This document shows, one piece after another, positions 40,548-49,694 of a DNA stretch of 51,614 bases (its first letter is position 1; each line of letters opens with the position of its first letter). Source of the DNA: Bacillus sp. ISL-18. GTDB lineage: Bacteria > Bacillota > Bacilli > Bacillales > Cytobacillaceae. A model generated the notes under the pieces. The model searched no databases. It saw only the letters and a list, made by a program, of their open reading frames with translations, and had not been told where the DNA came from. The stretch spans positions 1-51,614 of the forward strand of contig NZ_JAGGQG010000017.1 in assembly GCF_018613415.1 (NCBI RefSeq), in the 5' to 3' direction. The position numbers were made by a program, and so were the translations under genes.

Positions 40548-42506
40548 ATGAATCGGATTTTCCGTAATACCATCTTTTATTTATTAATATTTTTAGTTAT
40601 TATCGGCGTGGTGAGTTTCTTTAATGGAAGCAATGAGCCGACAGATCATATTTCATATGATAAATTTGTATCGCAGCTAGAGAGTGGTAAAGTTAAGTCA
40701 TTTTCTATGCAGCCTGAACGCGGTGTTTATGAGGTTCAGGGACAGCTAGAGGCTAATAACAAAAAGTTTATTACCTATATTCCTAACAGTGAAAAGATTC
40801 TCGACCGTATTGATAAGGCTGACTCGAAAGTAGAGGTTTTACCAGCAAAAGAAACAAGCGGCTGGGTTACTTTCTTTACTTCCATTATTCCGTTCGTGAT
40901 TATCTTTATTTTATTTTTCTTCTTGTTAAACCAAGCTCAAGGCGGCGGAAGCCGAGTCATGAACTTCGGTAAATCAAAGGCAAAGCTGTATAACGATGAT
41001 AAGAAAAAGGTTCGTTTTAGAGATGTTGCCGGTGCAGATGAAGAAAAAGCAGAGTTAGTTGAAGTAGTTGAATTCTTAAAAGACCCTCGAAGGTTTGCTG
41101 AACTTGGAGCAAGGATTCCAAAAGGTGTCCTTTTAGTAGGACCTCCTGGTACAGGTAAGACATTACTAGCACGGGCCACTGCAGGTGAAGCGGGCGTACC
41201 TTTCTTCTCAATCAGCGGTTCAGATTTCGTTGAAATGTTTGTCGGGGTTGGGGCTTCTCGTGTACGTGATTTATTTGAAAATGCGAAAAAGAATGCACCA
41301 TGTATTATTTTTATCGATGAAATTGATGCCGTTGGACGCCAGCGTGGAGCTGGACTTGGCGGTGGACATGATGAACGTGAACAAACATTGAATCAGCTTT
41401 TAGTTGAAATGGATGGATTCGGAGCAAATGAGGGAATTATCATTATAGCTGCCACAAACCGGGCAGATATTCTCGATCCAGCATTATTACGCCCAGGCCG
41501 TTTTGACCGTCAAATTACGGTTGATCGTCCAGATGTAATCGGACGTGAGGCGGTGCTGAAGGTCCATGCACGTAATAAACCATTAGACGAAACCGTTAAT
41601 TTAAAAAATATTGCAATGCGGACACCTGGTTTTTCCGGTGCTGATTTGGAAAACTTATTAAATGAAGCAGCACTAGTGGCTGCCCGCAGTAATAAAAAGA
41701 AAATTGACATGGAAGACATTGATGAAGCAACGGACCGTGTTATTGCTGGTCCTGCTAAAAAGAGCCGTGTTATTTCTGAAAAAGAACGCCGAATTGTTGC
41801 CTTCCATGAGGGCGGACATACTGTTATTGGATTAGTGCTTGATGAAGCGGATATGGTTCACAAAGTTACGATTGTCCCACGCGGGCAGGCTGGTGGATAC
41901 GCTGTTATGCTTCCAAGAGAAGATCGTTACTTTATGACGAAACCTGAATTACTTGATAAAATTGTAGGTTTATTAGGCGGACGGGTTGCGGAGGAAATTG
42001 TGTTTGGTGAAGTAAGTACTGGTGCACATAATGACTTCCAACGCGCTACAGGAATTGCTCGTAAAATGGTAACCGAATACGGAATGAGTGATAAGCTAGG
42101 ACCGCTTCAATTTGGTCAAGGGTCAGGCGGTCAAGTTTTCTTAGGACGTGACATTCATAATGAACAAAATTATTCTGATGCGATTGCCTATGAAATTGAC
42201 CTGGAAATCCAAAGCATTATAAAAGAATGTTACGAAAGAGCTAGAAAAATTCTTATGGAAAATCGTGATAAGCTTGATCTCATCGCAACGACACTTCTTG
42301 AGGTTGAAACGCTTGTCGCTGAACAAATTAAATATCTGGTGGAAAATGGTCATATGCCAGAACCGTCTCTTCATTTAGAAACGGTTAAGATCGGACCTAA
42401 AAAAACAGATGATGTGAAGGTAAATATCAATAAAAAGAAGGATGAAGCTGAAAGTGAGGAAAAATCTTTCCTAGACAGCCCTTCAGATGATATTGATTAT
42501 AAGTAA
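40548..42506 (+). CDS. ftsH: ATP-dependent zinc metalloprotease FtsH
   Basis: FtsH, 652 residues, is a membrane AAA+ protease that degrades unassembled or regulatory proteins. Two transmembrane segments (about 6-24 and 108-128) flank an extracellular loop. The AAA module has Walker A GPPGTGKT at 198-205, Walker B IIFIDEIDAVGR and the SRH region. The protease zinc site is HEGGH at 420-424. The C-terminus is acidic/lysine-rich. The ATG at 40548 follows GGGAGGAGG. It ends in a strong terminator. Confidence 0.97.
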   Translation: MNRIFRNTIFYLLIFLVIIGVVSFFNGSNEPTDHISYDKFVSQLESGKVKSFSMQPERGVYEVQGQLEANNKKFITYIPNSEKILDRIDKADSKVEVLPAKETSGWVTFFTSIIPFVIIFILFFFLLNQAQGGGSRVMNFGKSKAKLYNDDKKKVRFRDVAGADEEKAELVEVVEFLKDPRRFAELGARIPKGVLLVGPPGTGKTLLARATAGEAGVPFFSISGSDFVEMFVGVGASRVRDLFENAKKNAPCIIFIDEIDAVGRQRGAGLGGGHDEREQTLNQLLVEMDGFGANEGIIIIAATNRADILDPALLRPGRFDRQITVDRPDVIGREAVLKVHARNKPLDETVNLKNIAMRTPGFSGADLENLLNEAALVAARSNKKKIDMEDIDEATDRVIAGPAKKSRVISEKERRIVAFHEGGHTVIGLVLDEADMVHKVTIVPRGQAGGYAVMLPREDRYFMTKPELLDKIVGLLGGRVAEEIVFGEVSTGAHNDFQRATGIARKMVTEYGMSDKLGPLQFGQGSGGQVFLGRDIHNEQNYSDAIAYEIDLEIQSIIKECYERARKILMENRDKLDLIATTLLEVETLVAEQIKYLVENGHMPEPSLHLETVKIGPKKTDDVKVNINKKKDEAESEEKSFLDSPSDDIDYK

Positions 42507-42518
42507 TTAAAGTGGAAA

Positions 42519-42549
42519 AGAGTGCTTCAAGGAGGCACTCTTTTTTTTT
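42519..42549 (+). terminator. ftsH terminator
   Basis: AGAGTGC pairs with GCACTCT around a short loop and is followed by nine T residues. Confidence 0.92.
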
Positions 42550-42618
42550 ACTCATATCCTATTTATGATATGATGTTGCGTATGAGGTAAAGAATATTAA
42601 TAAAAGCGAGTGATAGAT

Positions 42619-43386
42619 TTGATTTTCGTATTTGATGTGGGAAATACCAATATTGTCTTAGGTGTATATGATGGCGATGACCTGAAGTATCATTGGCGGG
42701 TGGAAACAAACCGCAACCGTACAGAAGATGAGTTTGGAATGAATATAAAGGCCTTATTTGACTTTTCAGGTCTTACCTTTTCTGATATTGATGGCATTAT
42801 TATTTCCTCAGTTGTGCCGCCAATCATGTTAGCTTTAGAAAGAATGTGTCAAAAGTACTTTCACCTAAAGCCCCTTGTTGTCGGACCGGGCATAAAAACA
42901 GGACTTAATATTAAATACGAAAATCCAAGAGAGGTTGGCGCTGACCGAATTGTGAATGCTGTGGCTGCTATTCACGAATATGGAAGCCCGCTAATCATTG
43001 TGGATTTTGGTACAGCAACCACTTATTGTTATGTGAATGAGGAACGTCAATATATGGGTGGAGCAATTGCACCGGGAATTGGAATTTCGACGGAGGCTCT
43101 ATATTCCAGAGCAGCAAAATTACCACGGATTGAAATTGCAAGACCAGAAGGGGTAATTGGAAAGAACACGGTTTCTGCTATGCAGGCAGGTATTGTCTAT
43201 GGCTATGTAGGACAAGTGGAAGGAATTGTGAAAAAGATGATGGACCAAAGTGCAAAACAACCTACTGTCATCGCCACAGGCGGATTAGCAGGCTTGATTT
43301 CACAAGAGTCAAAGATTATCGATATCGTCGATCCTTTTTTAACTTTAAAGGGTCTTTCACTTATCTATAAACGGAACATGGGATAA
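42619..43386 (+). CDS. coaX: type III pantothenate kinase
   Basis: CoaX, 255 residues, catalyses the first step of CoA synthesis. ASKHA-fold motifs: FDVGNTNIVLGVYDG at the N-terminus (Asp6), GADRIVNAVAA, VDFGTATTYCYV and the IATGGLAGLI block. The TTG at 42619 follows GAGTGAT by six bases and gives the usual start; the GTG at 42610 falls inside that ribosome site. hslO follows 33 bases later. Confidence 0.95.
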   Translation: MIFVFDVGNTNIVLGVYDGDDLKYHWRVETNRNRTEDEFGMNIKALFDFSGLTFSDIDGIIISSVVPPIMLALERMCQKYFHLKPLVVGPGIKTGLNIKYENPREVGADRIVNAVAAIHEYGSPLIIVDFGTATTYCYVNEERQYMGGAIAPGIGISTEALYSRAAKLPRIEIARPEGVIGKNTVSAMQAGIVYGYVGQVEGIVKKMMDQSAKQPTVIATGGLAGLISQESKIIDIVDPFLTLKGLSLIYKRNMG

Positions 43387-43419
43387 CCTAAACGTATTCA
43401 GCAAGAAGGGAGCGAGACA

Positions 43420-44298
43420 ATGAAAGATTATTTAGTAAAGGCATTAGCCTATGATGGAAATATACGGGCATATGCTGTTCGCACAACAGATACCATCAGT
43501 GAAGCACAACGCCGTCATCAAACATGGCGCACGGCGTCGGCTGCGCTTGGCCGCACGATGACTGCAGCAGTCATGATGGGAGCTATGCTCAAAGGTGAGG
43601 ATAAACTCACTGTGAAAATCAATGGGGGCGGTCCGCTTGGCCCAATCGTAGTTGATAGTAATGCCAAGGGTGAGGTTCGCGGATACGTGACTAATCCAGA
43701 GGTTGATTTTGAGTCCAATGAACACGGCAAACTTGACGTCCGCCGTGCAGTCGGCACCGAGGGCATGTTAGCTGTAGTAAAGGATATTGGCTTACGTGAC
43801 TTCTTTTCTGGACAGGTACCTTTGGTATCAGGAGAACTAGGAGAAGACTTTACCTATTACTTTGCCACTTCTGAACAAGTACCTTCCTCTGTCGGAGTTG
43901 GTGTGTTAGTGAACCCGGATGACTCCATTTTGGCTGCAGGAGGATTTATTTTTCAATTAATGCCTGGAACACCTGATGAGCTAATTTCTAATCTAGAAGA
44001 ACGATTAAAAACGATAGAGCCGATATCAAAACTAATTGAGCGGGGTCTTAGCCCTGAGCAAATCCTTGAAGAATTGTTTGGAAAAGAGCATGTTAAGGTC
44101 TTAGAAACGATGCCTGTTCACTTTGAATGTAACTGCTCCAAAGAGCGTTTTGCCAATGCGATTATTGGCCTAGGAGCTGCTGAAATAACTGCTATGATTG
44201 AGGAAGATGGACAGGCGGAAGCACACTGCCACTTCTGTAATGAAAAGTATCAGTATTCCAGGGAAGAGCTCGAAGCCTTAAGGTCTGAATCAAAATAA
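43420..44298 (+). CDS. hslO: redox-regulated chaperone Hsp33
   Basis: Hsp33, 292 residues, is a holdase chaperone switched on by oxidation. The C-terminal zinc-redox switch is visible as CNC (Cys237, Cys239) and CHFC (Cys270, Cys273). The N-terminal body has RTTDTISEAQRRH and INGGGPLGPIVVDSNAKGEVRGYV. The ATG at 43420 follows AAGGGAG. A terminator hairpin separates it from yacD. Confidence 0.97.
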   Translation: MKDYLVKALAYDGNIRAYAVRTTDTISEAQRRHQTWRTASAALGRTMTAAVMMGAMLKGEDKLTVKINGGGPLGPIVVDSNAKGEVRGYVTNPEVDFESNEHGKLDVRRAVGTEGMLAVVKDIGLRDFFSGQVPLVSGELGEDFTYYFATSEQVPSSVGVGVLVNPDDSILAAGGFIFQLMPGTPDELISNLEERLKTIEPISKLIERGLSPEQILEELFGKEHVKVLETMPVHFECNCSKERFANAIIGLGAAEITAMIEEDGQAEAHCHFCNEKYQYSREELEALRSESK

Positions 44299-44319
44299 GC
44301 TATTATGCAAAAGGATCCA

Positions 44320-44370
44320 GCAAGCACCCAGTCCCAAAGTGGACTTCGCAAAACGGGTGCTTGCATTTTT
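44320..44370 (+). terminator. terminator between hslO and yacD
   Basis: A perfect 10-bp stem GCAAGCACCC / GGGTGCTTGC, with a smaller AGTCC / GGACT stem inside, is followed by ATTTTT. yacD must then be transcribed by read-through or from a promoter not recognised here. Confidence 0.85.
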
Positions 44371-44388
44371 CAAATGGAGGAGAAATGG

Positions 44389-45285
44389 TTGGGGAAGAAG
44401 CAGCTTTGGATGATCATTGCCGCCCTTGTTTTTTTAAACTGCCTGACTGTAGCCTATTTTTTAACAAGGGTAAACGAGGTAAATGGTATAGCCGTTAATG
44501 ACGAGGCCGTGGCAAATATAGGGAAGAAGGAAATTACGAGACAAGCCTGGCTGAATGAGCTAGAGGCTAAATATGGCAAAGATGTATTGAAGGAAATGAT
44601 TGATCAAAAGGTAATCGAAGAAATGGCGGCAAAATACAAAATTAAGGTATCAAATCAAGATATTGACCGAGAATATCGAATGCTTCAGACCACCTATAAT
44701 GCTTTTAGTCAGAAAAATCATCAAACCGAAACTAAATGGAAGGATCAAATCCGCAGCAGTCTGCTCTTAGAAGAGCTTTTGACTAAGGATGTGTCTGTGT
44801 CCAACAGTGAATTAAAAAGGTATTATACTAAAAATAAAAATCTTTTCAGTGCACCAGCTGCCTACCATTTATCACATATTGTGGTTAAAACGAAAAAAGA
44901 AGCAGAAACAGCGTCAAAAGAGATTGCCCATGGGTCTAGCTTTTCAGCCATGGCTATGGAACGGTCGATTGAGGAGTTTTCAGCCAATGAAGGCGGGGAT
45001 ATCGGCTATATTAGTGAAGGAGATGAGCGGTATCCAAAGCAATATCTGACCGCGGCTAAAAAATTAAAACCAAAGGCTGTCAGCAAACCGATAAAGGTGA
45101 AGGACGGATACGTTCTCTTAAAACTAAATGGAAAAATGAGTGGAAAAAGCTATTCCTTTGCTGAGGTTAAAGACCAAATCCGCCGGCAAATTGCGCTAGA
45201 GCAAATGAAAACACCAGCTACAGCCTCTATTTTTTGGGATGAAGCTAAGGTCAATTGGTTTTACGGAAAGAAAGACTCAAATTAA
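44389..45285 (+). CDS. yacD: membrane-anchored peptidyl-prolyl isomerase YacD (PrsA-like)
   Basis: A 298-residue PpiC-type (parvulin) isomerase on the outer face of the membrane. The N-terminal hydrophobic helix (about 7-25) acts as anchor or signal; no lipobox cysteine follows it. A SurA/PrsA-like helical region precedes the parvulin domain (about 155-245: YHLSHIVVKTKKEAE to KDGYVLLKLNG). The TTG at 44389 is chosen because GGAGGAG lies seven bases upstream and the length then equals B. subtilis YacD. The in-frame ATG at 44374 overlaps that site. The client proteins are unknown. Confidence 0.85.
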   Translation: MGKKQLWMIIAALVFLNCLTVAYFLTRVNEVNGIAVNDEAVANIGKKEITRQAWLNELEAKYGKDVLKEMIDQKVIEEMAAKYKIKVSNQDIDREYRMLQTTYNAFSQKNHQTETKWKDQIRSSLLLEELLTKDVSVSNSELKRYYTKNKNLFSAPAAYHLSHIVVKTKKEAETASKEIAHGSSFSAMAMERSIEEFSANEGGDIGYISEGDERYPKQYLTAAKKLKPKAVSKPIKVKDGYVLLKLNGKMSGKSYSFAEVKDQIRRQIALEQMKTPATASIFWDEAKVNWFYGKKDSN

Positions 45286-45410
45286 AGACACCGTGATCAT
45301 TCAATCCCCCTAAAAAGGAGTATTTGGAAATCTAGTCCAAAGGACTTATAATTAGGACATACCTACTAATAATATTTTCAATTTATTTGAAATTTTACAA
45401 TCAAAACAAT

Positions 45411-45440
45411 TGACAAGTTGGCTTGAAAACTGGTAAATTT
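45411..45440 (+). promoter_or_regulatory. predicted sigma-A promoter of cysK
   Basis: TTGACA (45411-45416), an 18-base spacer, TAAATT (45435-45440), about 45 bases before the cysK start. No clear CymR operator or T-box was identified. Confidence 0.6.
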
Positions 45441-45484
45441 AATAATATAAATCCAATAAAAATACTCGGAATAGGGGTGCCTTC

Positions 45485-46411
45485 ATGGTTCGTGTTGCAA
45501 ATTCAGTGGCTGAGTTAGTTGGCCAAACACCAATTGTAAAATTAAACAGATTAGTAGATGAAAATAGTGCTGACGTTTATCTAAAGCTTGAATATTTTAA
45601 CCCAGGCAGCAGTGTTAAAGACCGTATTGGTCTTGCAATGATTGAAGCAGCAGAAGACGAAGGTTTAATTAAACCAGGTGATACCATCATTGAACCAACA
45701 AGCGGAAATACAGGGATCGGGCTTGCTATGATTGCAGCAGCTAAAGGTTACAAGGCAATCTTTGTTATGCCTGAAACAATGAGCTTAGAAAGAAGAAACC
45801 TTCTTCGTGCATATGGTGCAGAGCTTGTGTTAACACCTGGTCCAGCAGGTATGAAGGGTGCTATTGCTAAAGCAGAAGAACTAGTTAAGGAACACGGCTA
45901 TTTCTTACCACAACAATTTAAAAACCAAGCAAACCCTGAAGTACATAAAAGAACGACAGGGAAAGAAATTGTGGAACAAATGGATCAACTTGATGCTTTT
46001 GTATCCGGAATCGGAACAGGTGGAACGATTTCAGGTGCAGGTAGTGTTATTCGTGAAAAGTTCCCAGAAGTAAAAATTGTTGCCGTTGAGCCAAAAGATT
46101 CACCGGTTCTATCAGGTGGTAACCCTGGTCCGCACAAACTTCAAGGACTTGGTGCAGGATTTGTTCCTGATACATTGAATACCAACATTTATGATGAAGT
46201 AATTCAAATCGGTACGGAAGAAGCATTTGAAGCATCCCGCCGTGCTGCTAGAGAAGAAGGTATCCTAGGCGGTATTTCTTCTGGCGCAGCTATTTCTGCA
46301 GCCCTAAAGGTAGCGAAAGAATTAGGAAAAGGTAAAAAGGTACTAGCGATTATTCCTGATAATGGAGAACGTTATTTAAGTACCCCACTTTACCAATATG
46401 ATGCTGAATAA
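45485..46411 (+). CDS. cysK: cysteine synthase (O-acetylserine thiol-lyase)
   Basis: CysK, 308 residues, a PLP enzyme making cysteine from O-acetylserine and sulfide. The Schiff-base lysine is Lys45 in NPGSSVKDR. The substrate loop TSGNTGIG and the phosphate-binding GTGGTISG are present, with GGISSGAA near the C-terminus. The ATG at 45485 follows AGGGGTGCC. A strong terminator follows, and the next gene is folP; the para-aminobenzoate genes found at this point in B. subtilis are missing. Confidence 0.97.
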   Translation: MVRVANSVAELVGQTPIVKLNRLVDENSADVYLKLEYFNPGSSVKDRIGLAMIEAAEDEGLIKPGDTIIEPTSGNTGIGLAMIAAAKGYKAIFVMPETMSLERRNLLRAYGAELVLTPGPAGMKGAIAKAEELVKEHGYFLPQQFKNQANPEVHKRTTGKEIVEQMDQLDAFVSGIGTGGTISGAGSVIREKFPEVKIVAVEPKDSPVLSGGNPGPHKLQGLGAGFVPDTLNTNIYDEVIQIGTEEAFEASRRAAREEGILGGISSGAAISAALKVAKELGKGKKVLAIIPDNGERYLSTPLYQYDAE

Positions 46412-46418
46412 ATAAAGA

Positions 46419-46458
46419 AGGAGGCGTTGGCGAGTTTTTGCCGAAGCCTCTTTTTTTT
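46419..46458 (+). terminator. cysK terminator
   Basis: GAGGC-gtt-GGC pairs with GCC-gaa-GCCTC, a stem with a 3x3 internal loop, followed by eight T. Confidence 0.9.
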
Positions 46459-46506
46459 GTGAAAACTATGATAAAATGTGAAAAACAAGCTGTGGGGGAA
46501 TATGGA

Positions 46507-47349
46507 ATGAGAACAACTCAAGAACAAATCAAGTGCGGGCCCTATACCTTGGATTATTCGAAAAAGACCCTTGTAATGGGAATTTTAAATGTAACCCCTG
46601 ATTCCTTCTCAGATGGCGGGGATTTTAATCAAATTGAGCGCGCGGTGGAACATGCTAAGGAAATGGCGGAAAATGGTGCGGATATTATTGATATTGGCGG
46701 TGAATCCACCAGACCGGGTTATACAGTCATTTCCGATGAGGAAGAAATTGGCCGGGTTGTCCCAGTAATAAAGGCCATTTCGGAACAGGTTCCCATTCCA
46801 ATCTCAATCGACACCTATAAAGCAGAGGTTGCCAAGCAGGCAATCGAAGCGGGGGCTCATATTATTAACGATATTTGGGGAGCTAAAGCCGATACTAGAA
46901 TGGCAAGGGTTGCAGCTGACTACAATGTTCCGATCATCCTGATGCATAATCGTCATGACCAAAATTACAACTCCTTTATGAGAGATGTCTTAAATGACCT
47001 TTATGAAAGTATTACAATTGCAAAAAATGCCGGAGTAAGCGATGAAAATATCATTTTGGATCCCGGTATAGGTTTTGCGCGTAATTATCAGGAAAACGTG
47101 TTAACCATGCAAAACTTAGAAAAGTTTGTCATGCTGGGCTATCCTGTACTATTAGGAACATCTAGAAAGTCAATGATCGGACAAGCATTAAACCTGCCTG
47201 TTCATGAAAGAATCGAAGGCACTGGTGCAACTATTTGTTATGGGATTCAAAAAGGCTGCCATATGATCCGAGTTCATGACGTAAAAGAAATGAGCAGAAT
47301 GGCTAAAATGATGGATATATTGATGGGGAAGGATGCTGTCATTGGATAA
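46507..47349 (+). CDS. folP: dihydropteroate synthase
   Basis: DHPS (B. subtilis Sul), 280 residues, joins para-aminobenzoate to dihydropterin pyrophosphate; it is the sulfonamide target. Signatures: GILNVTPDSFSDGG, DIIDIGGESTRPG, SIDTYKAEVA and LGTSRKSMIG, with a conserved RVHDVKEM at the end. The ATG at 46507 follows TGGGGGAA. It begins a coupled folP-folB-folK-yazB-dusB run. The TTTTTTTT end of the cysK terminator is about 50 bases upstream, leaving little room for a promoter. Confidence 0.96.
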   Translation: MRTTQEQIKCGPYTLDYSKKTLVMGILNVTPDSFSDGGDFNQIERAVEHAKEMAENGADIIDIGGESTRPGYTVISDEEEIGRVVPVIKAISEQVPIPISIDTYKAEVAKQAIEAGAHIINDIWGAKADTRMARVAADYNVPIILMHNRHDQNYNSFMRDVLNDLYESITIAKNAGVSDENIILDPGIGFARNYQENVLTMQNLEKFVMLGYPVLLGTSRKSMIGQALNLPVHERIEGTGATICYGIQKGCHMIRVHDVKEMSRMAKMMDILMGKDAVIG

Positions 47350-47701
47350 AATATATGTAAATAGGATGGAGTTTTATGGTTATCATGGCGTTTTTCCCGA
47401 GGAAAATCGGTTAGGTCAGCGATTTATTGTGGATTTAGCAGTTTCTGTTGATTTAAAAAAAGCGGGGACAACGGATGAACTTAAGTTTTCCGTTAATTAT
47501 GGTGAATTGTACCAGGTTTGCAAAGAAGTGGTTGAGGGGAAACCATATAAGCTCTTAGAGGCAGTCGCTGAAGAACTTGCGGCAAATATCTTAAGGGTAT
47601 TTCCACTTGTAATGGATGTTACTGTTAAAGTAATTAAACCAGATCCTCCAATCCCAGGGCATTACAAATCGGTGGCCGTAGAAATTACGAGGAGTAGATA
47701 A
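47342..47701 (+). CDS. folB: dihydroneopterin aldolase
   Basis: FolB, 119 residues, cleaves dihydroneopterin to hydroxymethyl-dihydropterin and glycolaldehyde. Family blocks are MEFYGYHGVFPEENRLGQRF, VNYGELYQVCKEVVEG and KVIKPDPPIPGHYKSVAVEI. The TTG at 47342 gives the conserved MDKIYVNRMEFYG start and has AAGGATG upstream; ATG 47333 is an alternative. It overlaps folP by eight bases. Confidence 0.95.
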   Translation: MDKIYVNRMEFYGYHGVFPEENRLGQRFIVDLAVSVDLKKAGTTDELKFSVNYGELYQVCKEVVEGKPYKLLEAVAEELAANILRVFPLVMDVTVKVIKPDPPIPGHYKSVAVEITRSR

Positions 47702-47703
47702 AA

Positions 47704-48231
47704 GTGGAAAATACAGCATTTATTGCCCTTGGCTCTAATATAGGAAACCGTTATGATAATATAGTTAATGCAATTAATCGATTAAAGAGTTATCCTGCTA
47801 TCCAATTGGTAAATTTGTCATCTGTGTACGAAACGGACCCTGTTGGATATGAGGATCAAGATTTATTTTTGAACATGGTAATCAAGGTACAAACGAACCT
47901 AAGTGCGATGGAGTTATTAGAAACATGTTTAAAAATTGAATTAGAACTTGGAAGGAAAAGGGACATTAAGTGGGGCCCACGGACAATAGACCTTGACATT
48001 CTAACTTTTAACCAAGAAAATATTGAATCAGAGAAACTTACTGTACCGCACCCAAGAATTGTTGAGCGGGCGTTTGTATTAGTTCCATTAGTTGAAATGG
48101 ATCAAAACCTTAGAATAACTGGGGTGGATAAACCTCTTAACATATTGTTAGACGAACTACCAGATAAAGAAGGGGTCCGATTATGGAAGCGGAAAAATGG
48201 GGAAGACGTATTCGTGCCTATCGGAAGCTAA
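47704..48231 (+). CDS. folK: hydroxymethyldihydropterin pyrophosphokinase
   Basis: HPPK, 175 residues, activates hydroxymethyl-dihydropterin with ATP just before the FolP step. The N-terminal FIALGSNIGNRYDNI, the SSVYETDPVGYEDQDLFLN loop and WGPRTIDLDIL, with two metal-binding aspartates, identify it. The GTG at 47704 follows AGGAGTAGA and is two bases after folB. The end overlaps yazB by 49 bases. Confidence 0.96.
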   Translation: MENTAFIALGSNIGNRYDNIVNAINRLKSYPAIQLVNLSSVYETDPVGYEDQDLFLNMVIKVQTNLSAMELLETCLKIELELGRKRDIKWGPRTIDLDILTFNQENIESEKLTVPHPRIVERAFVLVPLVEMDQNLRITGVDKPLNILLDELPDKEGVRLWKRKNGEDVFVPIGS

Positions 48232-48389
48232 AGGGTTATACACAAGAAGGCTTTTCGAGGGAATTAGGTGTATCAGTATCTATTTTAGGTGAGATTGAAA
48301 GAGGAAATCGCCTGCCTGCCGAAGATTTAATCGAGAGGATTGCTGATTCTTTAAAAATTAGTATAGAAGATTTAAAACCAAGAGAATAG
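48183..48389 (+). CDS. yazB: XRE-family helix-turn-helix protein YazB
   Basis: A 68-residue single-domain HTH_3 protein (RRIRAYRKLKGYTQEGFSRELGVSVSILGEIERGNRLP). It starts inside folK, so it is translationally coupled to folate genes. Its DNA target and role are unknown. A similar small gene sits at the same point in B. subtilis, which makes chance unlikely. Confidence 0.9.
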   Translation: MEAEKWGRRIRAYRKLKGYTQEGFSRELGVSVSILGEIERGNRLPAEDLIERIADSLKISIEDLKPRE

Positions 48390-48406
48390 AGAAAAGGAGG
48401 TACCGA

Positions 48407-49408
48407 ATGTTAAAAATAGGTGATATTGAAATAAAAAATCCTGTGGTTTTAGCGCCTATGGCGGGTGTATGCAACTCAGCATTCCGTTTGACGGTTAAAG
48501 AGTTTGGAGCGGGATTAGTTTGTGCGGAAATGGTCAGTGACAAGGGAATTGTTGTTAAAAATGAAAAAACCATGAACATGCTGTATATCGATGAGCGGGA
48601 AAAGCCACTTAGTCTGCAAATTTTTGGCGGTGAAAAAGATACGCTTGTGGAAGCAGCCAAATTTGTTGATCAAAACACAAACGCCGACATTATTGATATC
48701 AATATGGGCTGCCCTGTTCCAAAAATCACTAAGTGTGATGCCGGGGCAAGATGGCTGTTGGATCCAGATAAAATTTATGAAATGGTATCAGCTGTTGTTG
48801 ATGCGGTAGAAAAGCCTGTAACAGTAAAAATGCGTATGGGCTGGGATGATGAGCATATTTTTGCGATTAAAAATGCCCAAATGGTTGAGCGGGCTGGTGG
48901 AAAAGCTGTTGCAATGCATGGCCGTACCCGTGTGCAAATGTATGAGGGAAAAGCAAACTGGGATATCATTCGTGAAGTAAAACAGTCTGTTAACATCCCT
49001 GTTATCGGAAATGGGGACGTACAAACGCCTCAAGATGCGAAAAGAATGCTAGAAGAAACAGGTGTAGATGGCGTCATGATCGGCAGGGCTGCACTAGGGA
49101 ATCCTTGGATGATTTACCGTACCGTTCAGTATTTAGAAACGGGTAAACTTTTAAGTGAACCGTCGGCGCGGGAAAAAATCGACGTATGTATCCTTCACTT
49201 AGATCGTTTAATTGCTTTAAAAGATGAGTATATTGCAGTTCGTGAAATGCGCAAGCATACAGCGTGGTATTTAAAAGGAGTCCGCGGTAATGCGAGAGTG
49301 CGGAATGCCGTTAACGAGTGCAACACGAGAGAAGACCTAGTTACCGTATTAAGAGGGTTAGTAGCTGAAGTAGAAGAAATGGATGAAAGTCAGTTAATCG
49401 TGGGTTAA
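48407..49408 (+). CDS. dusB: tRNA-dihydrouridine synthase (DusB family)
   Basis: A 333-residue FMN-dependent Dus enzyme (B. subtilis YacF/Dus1) reducing uridines in tRNA. LAPMAGVCNSAFR at the N-terminus, the catalytic cysteine in MGCPVPKITKCDAGA, and AMHGRTRVQMYEGKANW plus GNGDV are typical. The ATG at 48407 follows AAAAGGAGGTACC. It ends the folP cluster and is followed by a terminator. Confidence 0.95.
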   Translation: MLKIGDIEIKNPVVLAPMAGVCNSAFRLTVKEFGAGLVCAEMVSDKGIVVKNEKTMNMLYIDEREKPLSLQIFGGEKDTLVEAAKFVDQNTNADIIDINMGCPVPKITKCDAGARWLLDPDKIYEMVSAVVDAVEKPVTVKMRMGWDDEHIFAIKNAQMVERAGGKAVAMHGRTRVQMYEGKANWDIIREVKQSVNIPVIGNGDVQTPQDAKRMLEETGVDGVMIGRAALGNPWMIYRTVQYLETGKLLSEPSAREKIDVCILHLDRLIALKDEYIAVREMRKHTAWYLKGVRGNARVRNAVNECNTREDLVTVLRGLVAEVEEMDESQLIVG

Positions 49409-49460
49409 TTTGACAGTCCTCGCCCTATTTTCTATAATATCTTTAGTTTACTGATTAGAG

Positions 49461-49487
49461 CTGCCAGTAGCGTTACTGGCAGTTTTT
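49461..49487 (+). terminator. folP-dusB terminator
   Basis: A perfect 9-bp stem CTGCCAGTA / TACTGGCAG with a four-base loop, followed by TTTTTATG. Confidence 0.92.
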
Positions 49488-49517
49488 ATGTATTTATGAA
49501 CTTTTTTGATGTCTGAA

Positions 49518-49545
49518 TTGCCATGTTTGTGTAAAATAATATAGT
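49518..49545 (+). promoter_or_regulatory. predicted sigma-A promoter of lysS
   Basis: TTGCCA (49518-49523), a 16-base spacer, TATAGT (49540-49545). The leader would be about 140 bases. It holds no T-box consensus that could be recognised. Confidence 0.5.
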
Positions 49546-49615
49546 ATGCAAAAAAAGTGGAAGGACCGAAACCTGCAAATGGGGCTATTAGAGCTATGCA
49601 TTTGTTAAAGGGTAG

Positions 49616-49633
49616 GTGCTAAAGCTAGACAAG
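49616..49633 (+). repeat. family B tail fragment
   Basis: GTGCTAAAGCTAGACAAG resembles the 3' end of the family B repeat (GTGCGCTGAAGCTAGACAA at 38375-38393). No matching left arm was found, so it is either a remnant or coincidence. Confidence 0.35.
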
Positions 49634-49694
49634 TTAATCGGCCAGTATTCTTTTAGTTTTACATAAAATAGAAAGTTATGGAGTTGAAGTAATC

